Below, piece after piece: positions 1-11,916 of a stretch of 37,337 bases of DNA. Source of the stretch: Bugula neritina (taxonomy: Eukaryota; Bryozoa; Gymnolaemata; Cheilostomatida; Bugulidae); the NCBI GenBank assembly GCA_964035545.1, contig CAXIUT010000218.1:1-37337 (forward strand), given 5' to 3'. Within the stretch, counting starts at the first letter, position 1. Every line of letters starts with the position of its first letter. Position numbers and translations under genes: made by a program. The notes below the pieces were generated by a model. That model was not told the origin of the DNA. It searched no databases and was given only the letters and a program-made list of their open reading frames with translations.

Positions 1-87
1 CCCAACCCCAACCCCAACCCCAACCCCAACCCCAACCCCAACCCCAACCCCAACCCCAACCCCAACCCCAACCCCAACCCCAACCCC
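1..87. repeat. Left terminal telomere, C4A2 repeats
   Basis: CCC followed by 14 perfect AACCCC units (87 bp) opens the window. This is the C-strand of a G4T2 telomere, the repeat type of oligohymenophorean ciliates. Read on the other strand the array joins unique sequence as TCA|GGGG. The first gene on this side ends only 78 bp inward, so the subtelomere is very short. Confidence 0.98.
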
Positions 88-165
88 TGATACATCTTTA
101 ATAAAGTAAATATTATTATTCAATGAATATTATAAGAATTAAGTAAAATAATTGACTCAAATCAT

Positions 166-1359
166 TCAACAACTCATATTGCACTTTGATGGGCAACTTC
201 TCTCCAAAAGAGGTAAAAATTCACTCAGTTTGCAATAGATTAAAGGACCAAATACCTCAGCAGTAATATCAGCCCATATTGTATCTGCATTTTATTAGGG
301 ATCTTTATTCTCAGCACTTAAATCTTCATTGTAAGCATAGTGGATCTTTCCATCAAAGACTAATTTTTAATACATCTCCATTACCTAGTCACTATAGATA
401 CTTGGATCTTGTGGACCTCTTTTTTCAAGAGATACAGTATAAGCCTTTGCTTTCTCAGCACTAGTAGTTTCTACTGAAAGCATTCTTGTAAATTAGCTAG
501 GATCAATGAGTTATTGGCACTAGATAGGAGTTTCAATGGTATCAAAATAGCTTTTAGAATTTTTTGGGTTTGAAGTTGATCTTTGATTTACTTTCAGATC
601 GAAAGGACTTTCGATAATTTCATATTCAAGAGGGAAGTTATTATACTATGGACCTTCATATTTTTATCCACCCTATTTGAATTTTTTATTAAGTTCTTTA
701 AAACAAGATTGAACTTTAGCTTGAGTTCTAAACTTCACATCATTCAAGAGACCAGAAACCAGACCCATACCAAAAATTCTTTGAATTCTACTTTGATAAG
801 TAACTTCCTACAATCCTGGATTAAATTAGTTACTGGGATCACTTTGTATGTTTTCTAGGGCCCCATCATAGAAAGATTTAAGTGTCTGAATGTAGGCAGA
901 TGATTTTTATTTGTTATATTTTTCAAGTATTTTTTCATCAATATTATTATTGATAATATCACTCTTTAGAGTTTTTCTTTTCATAACTTTAAGTGTTAAG
1001 TCAAAATAAGCATTCAAAGTTGTGTTTGAGACAGTTGAATATGTTTTTTAATTAAAAACCATTCCTCCACAAGATGCATACCCTTGCGAGACTCTATTCC
1101 TAAATTAATCTAAATATTCATATAATGCTCTAGTGTAAGGAAAAGGAAGTCTTTTAAGTCTCATAACAGCGTAATAAGATGGAATTTTACCTTTTATGCT
1201 GTCCAACATAAAAACTTTGTACATTGTTGGAGTCATCCAGTGAGATCTTGCTCTATTCTCCCTACATGAAGAACAACAAGTTTATCTGAAAGATAACACT
1301 ATTCCAAGGCATAGTGTCATCAAAACCAAGCATTTCAACAAAAAAGAAGTGCTATTCAT
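166..1359 (-). CDS. Secreted protein of unknown function
   Basis: An intronless frame of 397 aa opens with ATG at 1359 and closes with TGA at 166-168, using TAA/TAG as Glu. The N-terminus (MNSTSFLLKCLVLMTLCLG) is a clear signal peptide, followed by a Cys cluster (TCCSSC) and ending in a Cys-rich tail (RSCPSKCNMSC). The body is soluble, with no further membrane segment, so a secreted or lumenal protein held by disulphides is likely. I do not recognise the family. It is the terminal gene, with its stop 78 bp from the telomere. The start is supported because the signal peptide begins right at this Met; an in-frame TGA lies further upstream. Confidence 0.8.
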
Positions 1360-2356
1360 GGTGGCTGGAATTTCAATTATAAAAAGTATTGAAAAAGGGT
1401 TTCCATTTATATCCCAAAAGACCCTTTTCGAGTTAAAATATGTTACTTTGAAAATCTCTGTAATATATTATTTCGATGTAAATAGTAGGTTGCTAGAGTT
1501 CTAGTTGTTTATCGTTTATATTTTCATCAAGAGTCAATCATATTTTGGAGTTGTTTATATTTTTTTTCTATTTTAAATAGTCCAAATCTAAATATAAGGT
1601 TTTTTTCATTCAAGATCACGATGTTTTAGCTAAATTAGGTGTTTAAATTTGTCTAAAATTATTTTTAGACTGTACTTTTTTGAATAATAATAAATTCGAA
1701 AGCTTTTTCGTCCGTTGTTTTTTAAAATAGCCTTATTCAGATGATAATAGTCTCAGTACTTCAATGATAGATTTTTTTAATCTCGTGAATTTATTTTTTA
1801 AAACGGTTCTTTCTGGTAAATAAATTCTAGAGTTTGAACGATAATAAGAATGATTCTTTTATTAAAAATAAGATTATTTTAAGGAAGTATAATTAGAAAT
1901 GAGTCTCATCATATGAAAAATTTATATTTTTACTTGATTTTGGGATCTAATTGAATACATTCAAACATTATTTTCTTCGATTATCAATTCTGAGAATAAT
2001 AGAACCTCTAAGAGCAAGAAAAATCAATGATTTCTCATCATATAATTCTAAAATTAGAGAATATTGCTTATTTTAGGTGACAGAAATTATACTAAATGAA
2101 AAATCCCTTCAAAAAATAAATTCAAAAAAATATCTAATCAAATTTTAAGGAAAGGAAAGAACTTATTGATTTTTTATTATGATTTTTATCATCTAATATT
2201 ATTCACACATTCTCAAAACGATTTAATCAAATAAGAATATTTTATATAGTTCTGATATATTCATTTCTGATCAAAATAATTTTTTATAAGAAACTATCAA
2301 GTGGGAGTGCTTTAAATATTCAGCAAAAAAATATTCTTTAAAATAAATTTGATTCA
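1360..2356. other. Long divergent intergenic region
   Basis: About 1 kb of very AT-rich sequence lies between two divergent gene starts. TGA stops are frequent in the frames examined and no conserved protein or RNA fold is visible. It presumably carries promoters for the secreted-protein gene and for ubiquitin, but no defined motif can be named. Confidence 0.6.
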
Positions 2357-2587
2357 ATGCAGATATTTGTAAAGACTTTGACAGGAAAAACCATTACTCT
2401 TGATGTTGAACACACTGATACTATTGAACAAGTCAAGGGAAAAATTCAAGATAAAGAAGGAATTCCTCCTGATCAACAGAGACTCATCTTCGCAGGAAAA
2501 GGTCTTGAAGACCATAGAACTCTCAGTGATTATAATGTTCAAAAATAAAGCACATTACATCTTGTCCTCAGACTAAGAGGAGGTTGA
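2357..2587 (+). CDS. Ubiquitin, single unit
   Basis: A 76-aa ubiquitin ends exactly at RLRGG followed by TGA, with neither a second unit nor a ribosomal-protein fusion. All seven lysines (K6, K11, K27, K29, K33, K48, K63) and the L8/I44/H68/V70 surface are kept. TAA at 2546-2548 encodes residue 64, which is Glu in standard ubiquitin; this is one of the tests that fix UAR as Glu. With that reading there are about eight substitutions against the usual sequence (E16D, P19H, S20T, N25Q, A28G, Q49G, G53H, I61V), many for so conserved a protein. It could be a normal ubiquitin gene of a diverged lineage or a specialised paralogue. It is intronless and converges with the TPR gene, 81 bp apart. Confidence 0.97.
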
Positions 2588-2668
2588 TCATACATAAATT
2601 CAATATTTAATCATAATTATCTATAAAATGGTTTAACTAAAGATAATATTAATTATTAAGTTTATTTA

Positions 2669-5600
2669 TCAAGGTTTGAAAATATCTGAAGATTTTTTTC
2701 TTTTGAAAAGTGAAAGAGGTGACTCTAAAATACTTGCTTGAAGTTTTTTATCTAAGTTTTCGAAGATTTGAAAGAAAGTAGTTGAAGAATTTTTTTTTAT
2801 TGAAAATAAAGCAAAGGATAAAAGTAGTATTTGATTACTCAAGTCATAAATTTGAACTTTTATTTGAAAATTGTTGAACCATAGTTTAAAAAATTCTGAT
2901 GATTCTTCGCTTTATTCTGCTTTAGTAAGTTGCTTAAAAGATTTTGTAGCTTTTTATTATATTTCAATCAAATAATAAACCATAATTTTTATTATCAAGA
3001 ACATTTATTTGATTTCTTAATTTTTGCTTAAGTTTAATGCTTTTGTTATTGAGGGAAGTATTTTTTTAACCTTTTTAATTTATGCTGTTGTAATTATTGT
3101 TTGAAAATAGCTCAATAGAGTGTTAATTTAAATTTTAGAAATTAGTTTATCACAAATAAAGAACCATTAGTACATAACGTTAGATTTATTTTTGTAAAGA
3201 TCAATCGTTTTAAACATCTTCTATAATTCTGAAAATTCTTTTATGTTAAATTATTTTACATATCTAAAGAATAGAAGACAAAATTATTCTATCTCATTTT
3301 ATTCAGAACATTCTCTTTATTTAAACAAATATTTTATATTTTATTATTATTCTTTTATATCCAAAAGTAACTTTATTAGTTTATTTAAAGATCTTTAAGA
3401 AGAAAATTATAAATAGTTTTTTATTTACTTCATTGCTATTTTTAAATATTAATTTTGATTTTTCAAATATATCTTTTTGATATGTGAGATATTTTTATCG
3501 CTGATTCCTATCTCTTGCAAACTATTCAAGAAATGCTTCATTCCTTCCTTATATTTTTACTGTTAAATATATAAAATTCCCAGTTTCTGTTCATAGTAAG
3601 GTTCTTTTCTGTAATTAAAGACTATGAGTTCAAGATATTAAAGCATTTTTTTGTCATTATTTTAAAACTAATGAATTTAAAATAAACCTTTAAAAATTTA
3701 TAAACCCATATTTTTTTAATTTTTTATTTATTTTATCTTTTTTTTCACTTTTTATTTTTTATTTTATTGACTCTTAAGTATATAGTGGGCTTTTGTAAAA
3801 GCTTGAGCAGCTTTCCGCAACCTTTCTTGACTTTGACACTGTTTAAATAGAGATAATTCACAATATCCTATTTTAGTCCATAATAATTCATCTTATTCTT
3901 GAGATTCTATTTGAAGTAAAAAATCAAAAGAGTTTAAAGCAAGTTAATATTGATTCATTTTTACTAATTAATATCCAGATTTCATTAGTGATAATGCTTT
4001 AAATCCAAGACTTAATCTAAAACTATCCCTTATTTCATTAAGTTTATTTTAAATATCTTTTTCAAATTTAATTTTTTTAAAAAAATTAATTTAAAATTAT
4101 CTTGAACTTATTTCTTTATTTAAATTTTTTATTCTTTTCTGTAATTATTATAATTATAATTCATCTTTCTTCTTTTGATTAACTTGTTTATTTTAATTCT
4201 AATTTCTATCCTAATTCTAATTTCTATTCTAATTCTAATTCTAATTTCTATTCTAATATTGATTTTAATTCTAAATTTAACTTTTAATTTAATTCTATTT
4301 TTTATTTTATTTTTAATCCATTGATTTGATATTTTATTCCAATTAAATTAAATATGATTTTTTATTTTATAACTATTTTTATGATTCATTGATCTATTCT
4401 TCAATGCCTTCGAAAAGTTAACTTTTTTTTTATTTACATTTATTTAAAAATATTCCCATCTATTCACAAACATCAATAATTCTAAAATTCTAATCTTTTT
4501 ATTTTAATTTTTAAAACCAACACATAAACTATTTTAATTTTTTTACCATCTTCTTCATTTCTTTTTTTTCCTCATATATGATTCCCAAGTAAACAATAGT
4601 ATAAATATTCGATCTATTGAAATACTAATGAGATTTTTCTAAAAAATATATTGCCCTTTTTATTTTACCTGTTTTATAGCAGTATTTTCCAGATTATAAA
4701 TAATGATCTTTAAGATCAATATTGTCGTTGGTTTTGAAATTATTTTTAAAATTAAAATTTTAATTGCAGTATTCAAGAGAGGATTCGAAATATTTTGATG
4801 CTTACATTTATTGTTTTAATTATCCAGAAATGCATCCAAGTAGATTGAGCAAAATGGATTTTCTTTCAGAATTTAAATTATTAAAAATTTATACGTTATT
4901 ATTTATTGAATTCTAAGCTATGTTTTTTGCTTCTTAGTATAATTTTACTTGATACAGGCAATATATTTATTGAAAAATAGCATTTGGATCATCAGGTTTC
5001 ATCTTGCGACATTATCTGAAATAATAAATAGCCTAGAAATATCTAAAAAGAAATAGATTTAAGCTTCCTAATTCGAAATAGTGATAAAATGATTTTTAGC
5101 TATTTAATCTTAATTTTTAAAGAATATCTTCTAATTTGTTAGATTTTTATTATAAATTTTAACCATTTGAATATGCTTTAGATAAGTTAAAATATCTAAC
5201 TTTTTCATCAGTTATAAGTTAAAATTATTTCATTCCTTTCTAGAGTTGACCTTACTGGATATAGTATTATCCTAAATTAATGATATTTTAATCAGAAAAT
5301 GATAATTTCTTTTTTAACAGTAGAAGAATCAAATAATATTCAGTTAGTTATTCTTTCTTTAATGTGATGGCAACAACTGGAATAATACTTGAATACTAAT
5401 CTTCTGAAAATTATAGTAATTATTATTAACTAATAACAAATTACTATTTAGATGAATTACTTATTTATTAAATTGATTATTATGAGTTACTTTCTTATTA
5501 TTCAGAGTTATACTCCTAAAGATCATGATTTGATTTTTATTTATGATAAAAAATAATAAAACAAAGGATATTAAGCAATCTAAATATTTGAGATTGATTG

Positions 5601-5848
5601 TTTTTGATGAATATTTTATTCAGATATAAGTTTTTATAAATATTCTTATCTTTCTTTATTGCTTTTATTACTAATTTAACTTTTTACTCATTAATGTTTA
5701 TTTTTACTTGATCACTTAGTTCTTAGATTTATTGATATTAACCATTTTATTCATAGTTAACCATTTTTTAAAGAAATTCTTCTAGCTACAGACCATCATT
5801 CTCTTCTAACTATTGAGCCTGATTGAAAATATTGAATCCTAAATCCAT
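2669..5848 (-). CDS. Large TPR-repeat protein
   Basis: One uninterrupted TGA-free frame of 1059 codons runs from ATG 5848 to TGA 2669-2671, with an in-frame TGA just upstream of the start. It is easy to miss because TAA/TAG codons are dense. The protein is built of helix-turn-helix units with TPR-like signatures such as NLGEYYIQQGELEKGMKEF, YFEAIYYFRECRKMKPDDP and GKIKRAIYFLEKSHQYF. A short Asn/Glu/Arg tract encoded by ATTCTA-type hexamers lies near residues 530-550 (4196-4260). TPR proteins act as scaffolds; no specific partner or ciliary family can be assigned. No introns are needed, unlike most multi-exon genes in the window. Confidence 0.8.
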
Positions 5849-5909
5849 AATATTACAATAAATGATAAAATTAATAATATTTCATGTATATCAAGGATTT
5901 GTGAATATA

Positions 5910-6584
5910 TCACTTTAGCTCTGAGACTACAGTGCCTTTAGCATATTTTATAACTGTATCATGACCATGTTGTAAAACAAATTGACTCATGTTGTTCCCT
6001 TTCAAATCATAACATTTGGAAAATAAGTTACTATTCACCTTAAGAAGAGCAAAACAATATATGCAAATACATACTTGAGGCAAATTCCATCCTAATAAAT
6101 TCAGTATAATTAGAACAAACCATATTATCAAAAAGATATATATTGTCCACCAAAAAACAGTCTGATTTGTACTTGATATTATCCTTTAATCGACTCTTGA
6201 TTAAAATCTCCATTGTTCTCCTCCATCTTATGAATACTAAACCCACCATCTGAGTCCGACAAGCAACCTACCAACGATATTTTTAGTAACCCAAAAATCA
6301 ACTGCAGCAGCTACAATCATAAATGCGAGCACATTAAACGTGCATGTGATGGTAGGCAGCATAAGATAAACGAAAACAACTCCTATTTTAACTACAATAT
6401 GAAGAAGAGCGCTAATGGGATTACTAGCCATAGCGCACATTGATGGCAAAACTGAATCTCCCTAAGGTTTAAAACTTATTCTTTAAACTTCTGTTTCCTT
6501 ATTTGTGTCATTTTGTTCATCCTTAAGTTCTATCTCATCTTTCTGATCTATCTTGTCATAGTAATGAGGTTTTTCTTATTGCAT
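5910..6584 (-). CDS. TVP23/FAM18 Golgi membrane protein, copy 1
   Basis: A complete intronless 224-aa member of the TVP23 family (four-pass Golgi/endosome proteins linked to vesicle traffic). The hallmark is visible: VDFWVTKNIVGRLLVGLRWW followed by a segment matching the family WNEVDEDG...WVFESR block. There TAG/TAA fall exactly on the conserved acidic positions (WVEYSEDGGEQWRFESR), supporting UAR = Glu. A charged N-terminal leader (MQEEKPHYYDKIDQKDEIEL) precedes the first membrane segment. The start at 6584 lies 69 bp from the interstitial telomere array. A second TVP23 copy lies directly on the other side of that array. Confidence 0.95.
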
Positions 6585-6653
6585 TGATTATTGCTTTATA
6601 ATTTTTATTTAATCATATAAAATGTTAAATAGTTGATTGAGAATGATATGATG

Positions 6654-6734
6654 GGGGTTGGGGTTGGGGTTGGGGTTGGGGTTGGGGTTGGGGTTGGGGT
6701 TGGGGTTGGGGTTGGGGTTGGGGTTGGGGTTGGG
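6654..6734. repeat. Interstitial telomere array 1
   Basis: (GGGGTT)13-GGG, 81 bp, with no mismatch; one extra G at 6653 precedes it (GAT|GGGGGTT). It ends in the phase of the real chromosome end, TTGGG, and is followed at once by A and the C-terminal coding part of TVP23 copy 2. There is no C4A2 block, so this is not a head-to-head telomere fusion. Confidence 0.97.
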
Positions 6735-7272
6735 AGTTTTATTTTTGAACTTTGCTACATTTATAGTAAGAGTATGTGTTGAAGATTAGTAGTACTGCAC
6801 AGAATACACAGATTGTAATATGAGTCAGATTAATCTTCAAAACATTTATAACTGATAGTACTACCCAAATCAAACAAAAAAGAATTAAAGTCCACCAAAA
6901 TGCCTTATCACTAGCTCCAGAATTCTCTTTTTAATCCACTTTACACTCAAATTTCCAATGTTCTTCTCCTTCTTCGTTAAAATCAATCCACCATCTGAGT
7001 CCAACCAATAACCTTCCTGACACATTCTTGACAAACCAGAAATCCATAGCAGCTAAAATGACAACTATCACTAATACATCAAAGCTTCCAGTGATGAAAG
7101 GTAAGACTAAGTAAAGGAAAACTATTCCTATTTTAAGCAAGACATGTATTGCTGCTACTCCAGGACTAGAAGAATGGGATATAAAAGAAGGCATAGCACT
7201 ACTTTGGTTTACAGATGATCTCTAATTATCCTTAAGGATAAGGTTTTAGCCTTTTTTTTCTCTTTCGTTCAT
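6735..7272 (-). CDS. TVP23/FAM18 copy 2, C-terminus cut by telomere array
   Basis: The frame starts at ATG 7272 (MNEREKKGENLILKDNERSS) and contains the TVP23 core AAMDFWFVKNVSGRLLVGLR and the WKFE block, here with normal GAG for Glu. The last native residues are ...YKCSKVQKEN at the junction, about 25 residues short of copy 1. The frame then reads through the array as Gln-Pro repeats and meets TGA only at 6613-6615, giving a hypothetical 219-aa product. The stop of the ubiquitin-like-domain gene lies 30 bp upstream of this start. Either the native C-terminus was lost at the junction or the join is an assembly artefact. Confidence 0.9.
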
Positions 7273-7302
7273 TAACAATTTATTTTAAATTATACAAAGG
7301 AA

Positions 7303-9255
7303 TCACTTGGATTTAGGATAGAACTTACTGTGTTCGAAAGAAGCCATCATTTTAACATCTTTTCCACCTTCTTCTATCTGCTTAAGTAGTTCTGCTTCGC
7401 TATGAGCCTCTTCTTCACTCATTTATCTCTTCCTATCCATAAGTTCTTCATATTCTCTGTATACTCTTTTCAAATCTTTTTCGATGATTCCATAAAAAAG
7501 CATAGAAAGTCCACTTGCATATTTATCAAGAATTTTGATAGTATTGACTTTAAGATGTTAGAATACAACTTCTGAATAAGCAGATAGTTACCTTTATTTT
7601 AAGTGAACTTGATCATTTATTCGACTGATTGAGCATATGACAGTTTCATCTCATCTAGAACTTATATTTAAATATTAGTTCCTTCAGAAGAATCCAAAAA
7701 TAAAGCAATTATTTTTTATATATGATTTAGATTAATATTCTTTATTCTCTTGATACATTGTTCCTTATTTTTAATTTCAATATCAGGAACAAATAAACTT
7801 GTTAATTCACTTGAATATCTGTTTATTAGATTTTCTCTTGATCCTGCAACGGTAACAGCTTGTAAAAGAGCTTCCTTAAACTGATTACGTTTAGTTGTTA
7901 TGAATGAGAAGTTTTTCTGAGTGAAGATGCCAATAATCTAACTACCACTGATAACTTGAAAGATATTACGATAAATTGGATCCATCTATCCTTATTCAAC
8001 CATATCACCTAAAGACATAGATAGTAATTCTCCCATACCACCACTTTGTTGAACACTGTTGAATAAACCCATTAAGTTAATACCTCCTCCACTATTTTGT
8101 TATCCTTATTGTCCTGGTTGATTGTTAGGAACTGGAATAACAATTGAGTTTAACTGTTGACTAAGATTTGCTGAATTTAATTAATTTTGACTTGAAGGTT
8201 GTGGGGGATTTGAAACTTTTTAAGGTTATTATTTTTTTTAGATATTAGATTTCGGTACATTATTTTGTGTTTAAAGAGGATTTGTGGGAATATTTTTTGT
8301 CTATGATTCAGGTTTTGATACTGGATTTGATTCTGATTGAGATGATGTAAATTGGGAAGGTTGTTGAGGTTGAGTTGGATTTGGCTGCATATTTGCTCCA
8401 GTAAAAATATTTGAAAAACTAAACATGGCGTTGGGAGCCATCATCCCTCCAGGTTGGAGAAATTGATTTGCCAAATTTTGTAAATTAGGAATGTTCATTT
8501 GTGGAGGTTGCTGTTGTTGTTGAGATTGGGATTCAGACTGACTTTGTTGTTGTTGAGGCTGAGGCGGGAAAAATTGGCCTACCAAATTTTGTAAATTTGG
8601 AATATTCATTTGTGGAGGTTGTTGTGGTTGTGGTTGAGATTGAGATTCAGACTGACTTTGTTGTTGTTGAGGCTGAGGCGGGAAAAATTGGCCTACCAAA
8701 TTTTGTAAATTAGGGATATTCATTTGTGGAGGTTGTTGTGGTTGAGATTGGGATTCAGACTGACTTTGTTGTTGAGGTTGAGGTTGGAAAAATTGGTTTA
8801 CCAAATTTTGTAAATTAGGGATATTCATTTGTGGAGGTTGCTGTGGTTGTTGTGGTTGCTGTGGTTGCTGTGGCTGTTGTGGTTGTTGTGGCTGTTGTGA
8901 TTGTTGTGGTTGCTGTTGAGGTTGTTGGGGCTACTGTTGAGGCTGAGAAGGTTGTAATTTAGCGATTAGATGAATAGTGAGTCCAGATTATTTAACTATT
9001 TTAGCCTAAAATTACCATATTGCCCAATAGGCATATTGTCTAATAGTTGTTTTCCTGAATAGACAAGTCTTTGTTTCTAAATGGGTACTTTGATTTTCTA
9101 TTCAATTTTTATTTTAAGATCTCCAACAATCATCTGCATTGCTTCAATAGTACCTCAGGGTTAGTTTAAATGTCAAAAACTTCATTGCTCAATAGTTTAA
9201 CTTTGATATAGAAGTTGGATTCTTAAATAACTGGCTGGTTAAGATCTTCTGCCAT
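7303..9255 (-). CDS. Ubiquitin-like-domain protein with P/Q/S-rich repeats
   Basis: ATG 9255 to TGA 7303 with three 20-nt introns (9134-9153, 8996-9015, 7572-7591) gives 630 aa. Residues about 17-87 form a ubiquitin-like domain: VKLLSNEVFDIETNPE, then KIEEKIKVPIEKQRLVYSGK, then VKESGLTIHLIAKL, which line up with ubiquitin only after the introns are removed. A Gln/Pro stretch leads into four 35-38-aa repeats (MNIPNLQNLV...QFF...PQQQ...SQSESQSQ; ATG codons near 8828, 8723, 8609, 8498). The C-terminal 280 residues are helical (ENLINRYSSELTSLF, DLKRVYREYEELMDRKREM). The layout resembles BAG6/ubiquilin chaperones, but no UBA or BAG domain is certain, so only the N-terminal domain is firm. Confidence 0.8.
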
Positions 9256-9444
9256 TATGATTATGTATTTAATATCTTTTTAATCCTTTATTAGGTAAGC
9301 TACATGTGGATGAATAATATGAAATATTTGTAAAATTAATTAAGATCGTTATTAGTCTTATTGAATATAATATTAATTAATTGAATATGAATTCTTTTTA
9401 TTTTTTAAGAGTTTATTAAAGTTTCATTATTTCTAATAATTTTC

Positions 9445-10962
9445 ATGGGACTGTTAGGTAAGACATTGAAGGGAAGAAGCGCTAGACCAGGAGGTCTACC
9501 TCCTAAGAAAAACATTAAAATCCGACAAATAGCTAAAACCCAGGAAGAGTTCGATCAGCTTAAAAAACTTGCCAAGATGAAAAAAGATATTCTTCGATCT
9601 AAAATTTAAAGTTAGCACAAAATTGTTAATTTTAACAAGAAGAAATTACTTACTTATTGGAGAAAGATCATGAGAATAGCTAAAACAGAGTAGCTTAGAA
9701 ATTAAATTGATATTTACTCACAAAACAATCAAAGATAACTTGACTCCAAAGAGGCTTTTATACAGATGCTTGATAAAAACCTTGATTAATCAAACAATCA
9801 ATATCAGATAGCCATAAGAAATCATCTCATTCATATTGATACTCTTCTTTCTGTTCAAAATTCAAGAGTTCAAGGTTTAATGGAATAGTTCAGAAGAGAT
9901 GTAAATATACTTGAGCAGGAGTATCTTACTTAAAGACAGGAAATGGAACAAACTCATCATGATCATCTTAAAGAACTCAATGATATGATTGATACAGTTA
10001 AAGAATAAGATCGCAGAAAAGCTGAAGAAATAAGAACTGAGGAACAAGCTTTTCGTGAAGAAATCAAAAATAAAAATCTTGAAGAACTTCAACATATGAA
10101 ATTTAATCTTGAGGCTAAACAAACCAAGCATTATACAGAACTTTAACAAATGCATCAAAAATATTCATCTGATACTGGTAAAAAAACATAAGAGCATAGC
10201 AAAAATTTTGAAGACAATAAAAATATGACTATTAAGATCAATTAACTTGATAGAAATATCATTAGAAAAAGATCAAAAATAGATCTTCTAAAACTTAAAA
10301 TTTTACAACATAAAAAATAAAGTGGAGCTCGAAATAATGCTCTCAGAAAAGAAAAAGATAATATTTCGAAAAATTATCAAGAACTTAAAGAAAAAATGAA
10401 TAGATTCAGAGAAGAATAAGATCGTAGACTTAAATAACTAACCAACAATTCAAGAAATGCTGTTGAAAAACTTAAAGAGTATCTTTAAATGGGTGATAAA
10501 ATTCTAAAAACAGCTTAATTATGCAGAAGACTCTAAACTTAAAAAGAAAAGGTACTTCCTTTCTATGAATCAACAGTTGATGAAAGTTAAATTTCTTAAT
10601 AGTTGAAAAATCAATTCCAAGAACTATCTGCATAGGAGTATGAAGAATTCAAATATTTGAACAATTTCTTTAAAAGACATAACAAAGTTCTCCTGGATCT
10701 ATTGGCCATTAAAAAGCAAAAAGAAACTCTTGGAAAGGATAACACAATGTTGAAATCACTATTGAAACAATATTTGGATGGAATTTCTCTTAATGATTAA
10801 GTCTTAAGAACAAACAACCCTCTTTTCATTGTGAATAATCGCATTCAAATCAGTCAAGAACCAGTAGAAGAAACTCAAGGTCCAACCATTGTCAATGCTA
10901 ACTTTGTTCATACCAACAATATCAATCAACTTGGCAGAATGGCTCCTCAACGCTTCCAGTGA
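9445..10962 (+). CDS. Nexin-dynein regulatory complex subunit 2 (DRC2/CCDC65)
   Basis: An intronless 505-aa coiled-coil protein. After a short basic N-terminus it is almost wholly helical. The diagnostic DRC2 features are the NKNLEELQHMKFNLEAK segment and, near residue 350, MGDKILKTAELCRRLETE followed by KEKVLPFYESTV, matching the conserved LCRKLETEREKVLPFY block. DRC2 pairs with DRC1 to form the base plate of the nexin-DRC on axonemal doublets. Length matches the family (about 480-510 aa). It is divergent from the ubiquitin-like-domain gene (189 bp between starts) and converges with the next gene (59 bp between stops). Confidence 0.88.
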
Positions 10963-11021
10963 TAACCCCATAAATTTATAAATTATAACTATCTTTATAT
11001 TTTAGTATAATACCATACAAA

Positions 11022-11765
11022 TCAAAATTAACATTTTCTTTTCTTTTCCTTTTTTAGTCTAGAACGGTAATACTCTTTCTATTAATTCAATTGTTTCACT
11101 TTTTTTTCATATTTATTTAAAACGCATTTGAGTTTTTAGATTATTTATTCATATCTATTATCTTATCTCAATTTAGACTGTTCTGATTATCTTTTAGTTA
11201 GCATAGTAGAATTTAATAAACTTTTCATAGCTTTCAGTCTATCTCCTGATAAATTCTATCTTTTATTATTATTGCTCTAACAGCTTTTACCACCTGTTAT
11301 CTCGTGTTTTGTTTCTAATCTATCAGAAATATTGATCTTTGAACTATAGTCATATTTTAATTTAGTAAAGTTTTTTCTTTTATCTTTTTTATCCCCTTGT
11401 TTGCCGAACTAACTCCAATTTCTTCTAACTTTTCTTCCTTTCATTTTTTAATCCTTCTTCACAGATTTACCTGATTTTCCTCTCCAATAATATCTAATAT
11501 TGACATGATTATCATGACCTTTGCTATTTTTATTTATACCTCCTTTACTACTTCTCCAATTCTTAGAACCAAAGGTAACATCTTCTATATTGTCTATTAA
11601 TGAACTTTTGTCTTTATTCTGTGATGGTCGAGAATCAAGACTGTGTCGTTTAGACAAAGTGTGAGGTTTTGTTTGAAAATATAGATGACTTGCTTTCAAA
11701 CTATTAAATTTGTGTTGAGGTTGAGGGAGAAGAAGTAAATGATATCGCTTCGAATGACTGCTCAT
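11022..11765 (-). CDS. Basic Ser/Lys-rich protein with C-terminal coiled coil
   Basis: A continuous 247-codon frame from ATG 11765 to TGA 11022. The N-terminal two thirds is basic and disordered (RSSKGGINKNSKGH, DEKMKGRKVRRNWSEF); the last 60 residues form a charged coiled coil (IIEKLKCVLNKYEKKVKQLN, then EEKEYYRSRLKKEKKR). I do not recognise the family. The start lies 70 bp from interstitial array 2, the same spacing as genes beside the true chromosome ends. Confidence 0.72.
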
Positions 11766-11835
11766 ACAATTATATCTATCGGTTATTATTTAAATTTTAA
11801 TATGACACTTTAAATAGATCTCATAATATTTTTTA

Positions 11836-11916
11836 GGGGTTGGGGTTGGGGTTGGGGTTGGGGTTGGGGTTGGGGTTGGGGTTGGGGTTGGGGTTGGGGT
11901 TGGGGTTGGGGTTGGG
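11836..11916. repeat. Interstitial telomere array 2
   Basis: (GGGGTT)13-GGG, 81 bp, perfect; left junction TAG|GGGTT. The right flank begins with A and continues in frame with the MORN-repeat gene, so the array sits where the 5' end of that gene should be. Across the junction the frame is Leu-Gly repeats. Confidence 0.97.

Noticed and set aside
1360-2356. A hidden gene in the 1-kb gap
   Set aside because: TGA stops are frequent in the frames read and no stretch has protein-like composition.
6613-7272. A fused TVP23-TVP23 gene if array 1 were excised
   Set aside because: With the array removed the frame does run on without TGA into copy 1, but only about 90 bp of AT-rich sequence is involved and open frames of that length are common with one stop codon.
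8501-8713. Plus-strand open frame opposite the P/Q/S repeats
   Set aside because: It is the mirror of a repetitive coding strand (Val/Glu repeats); no start context or family match.
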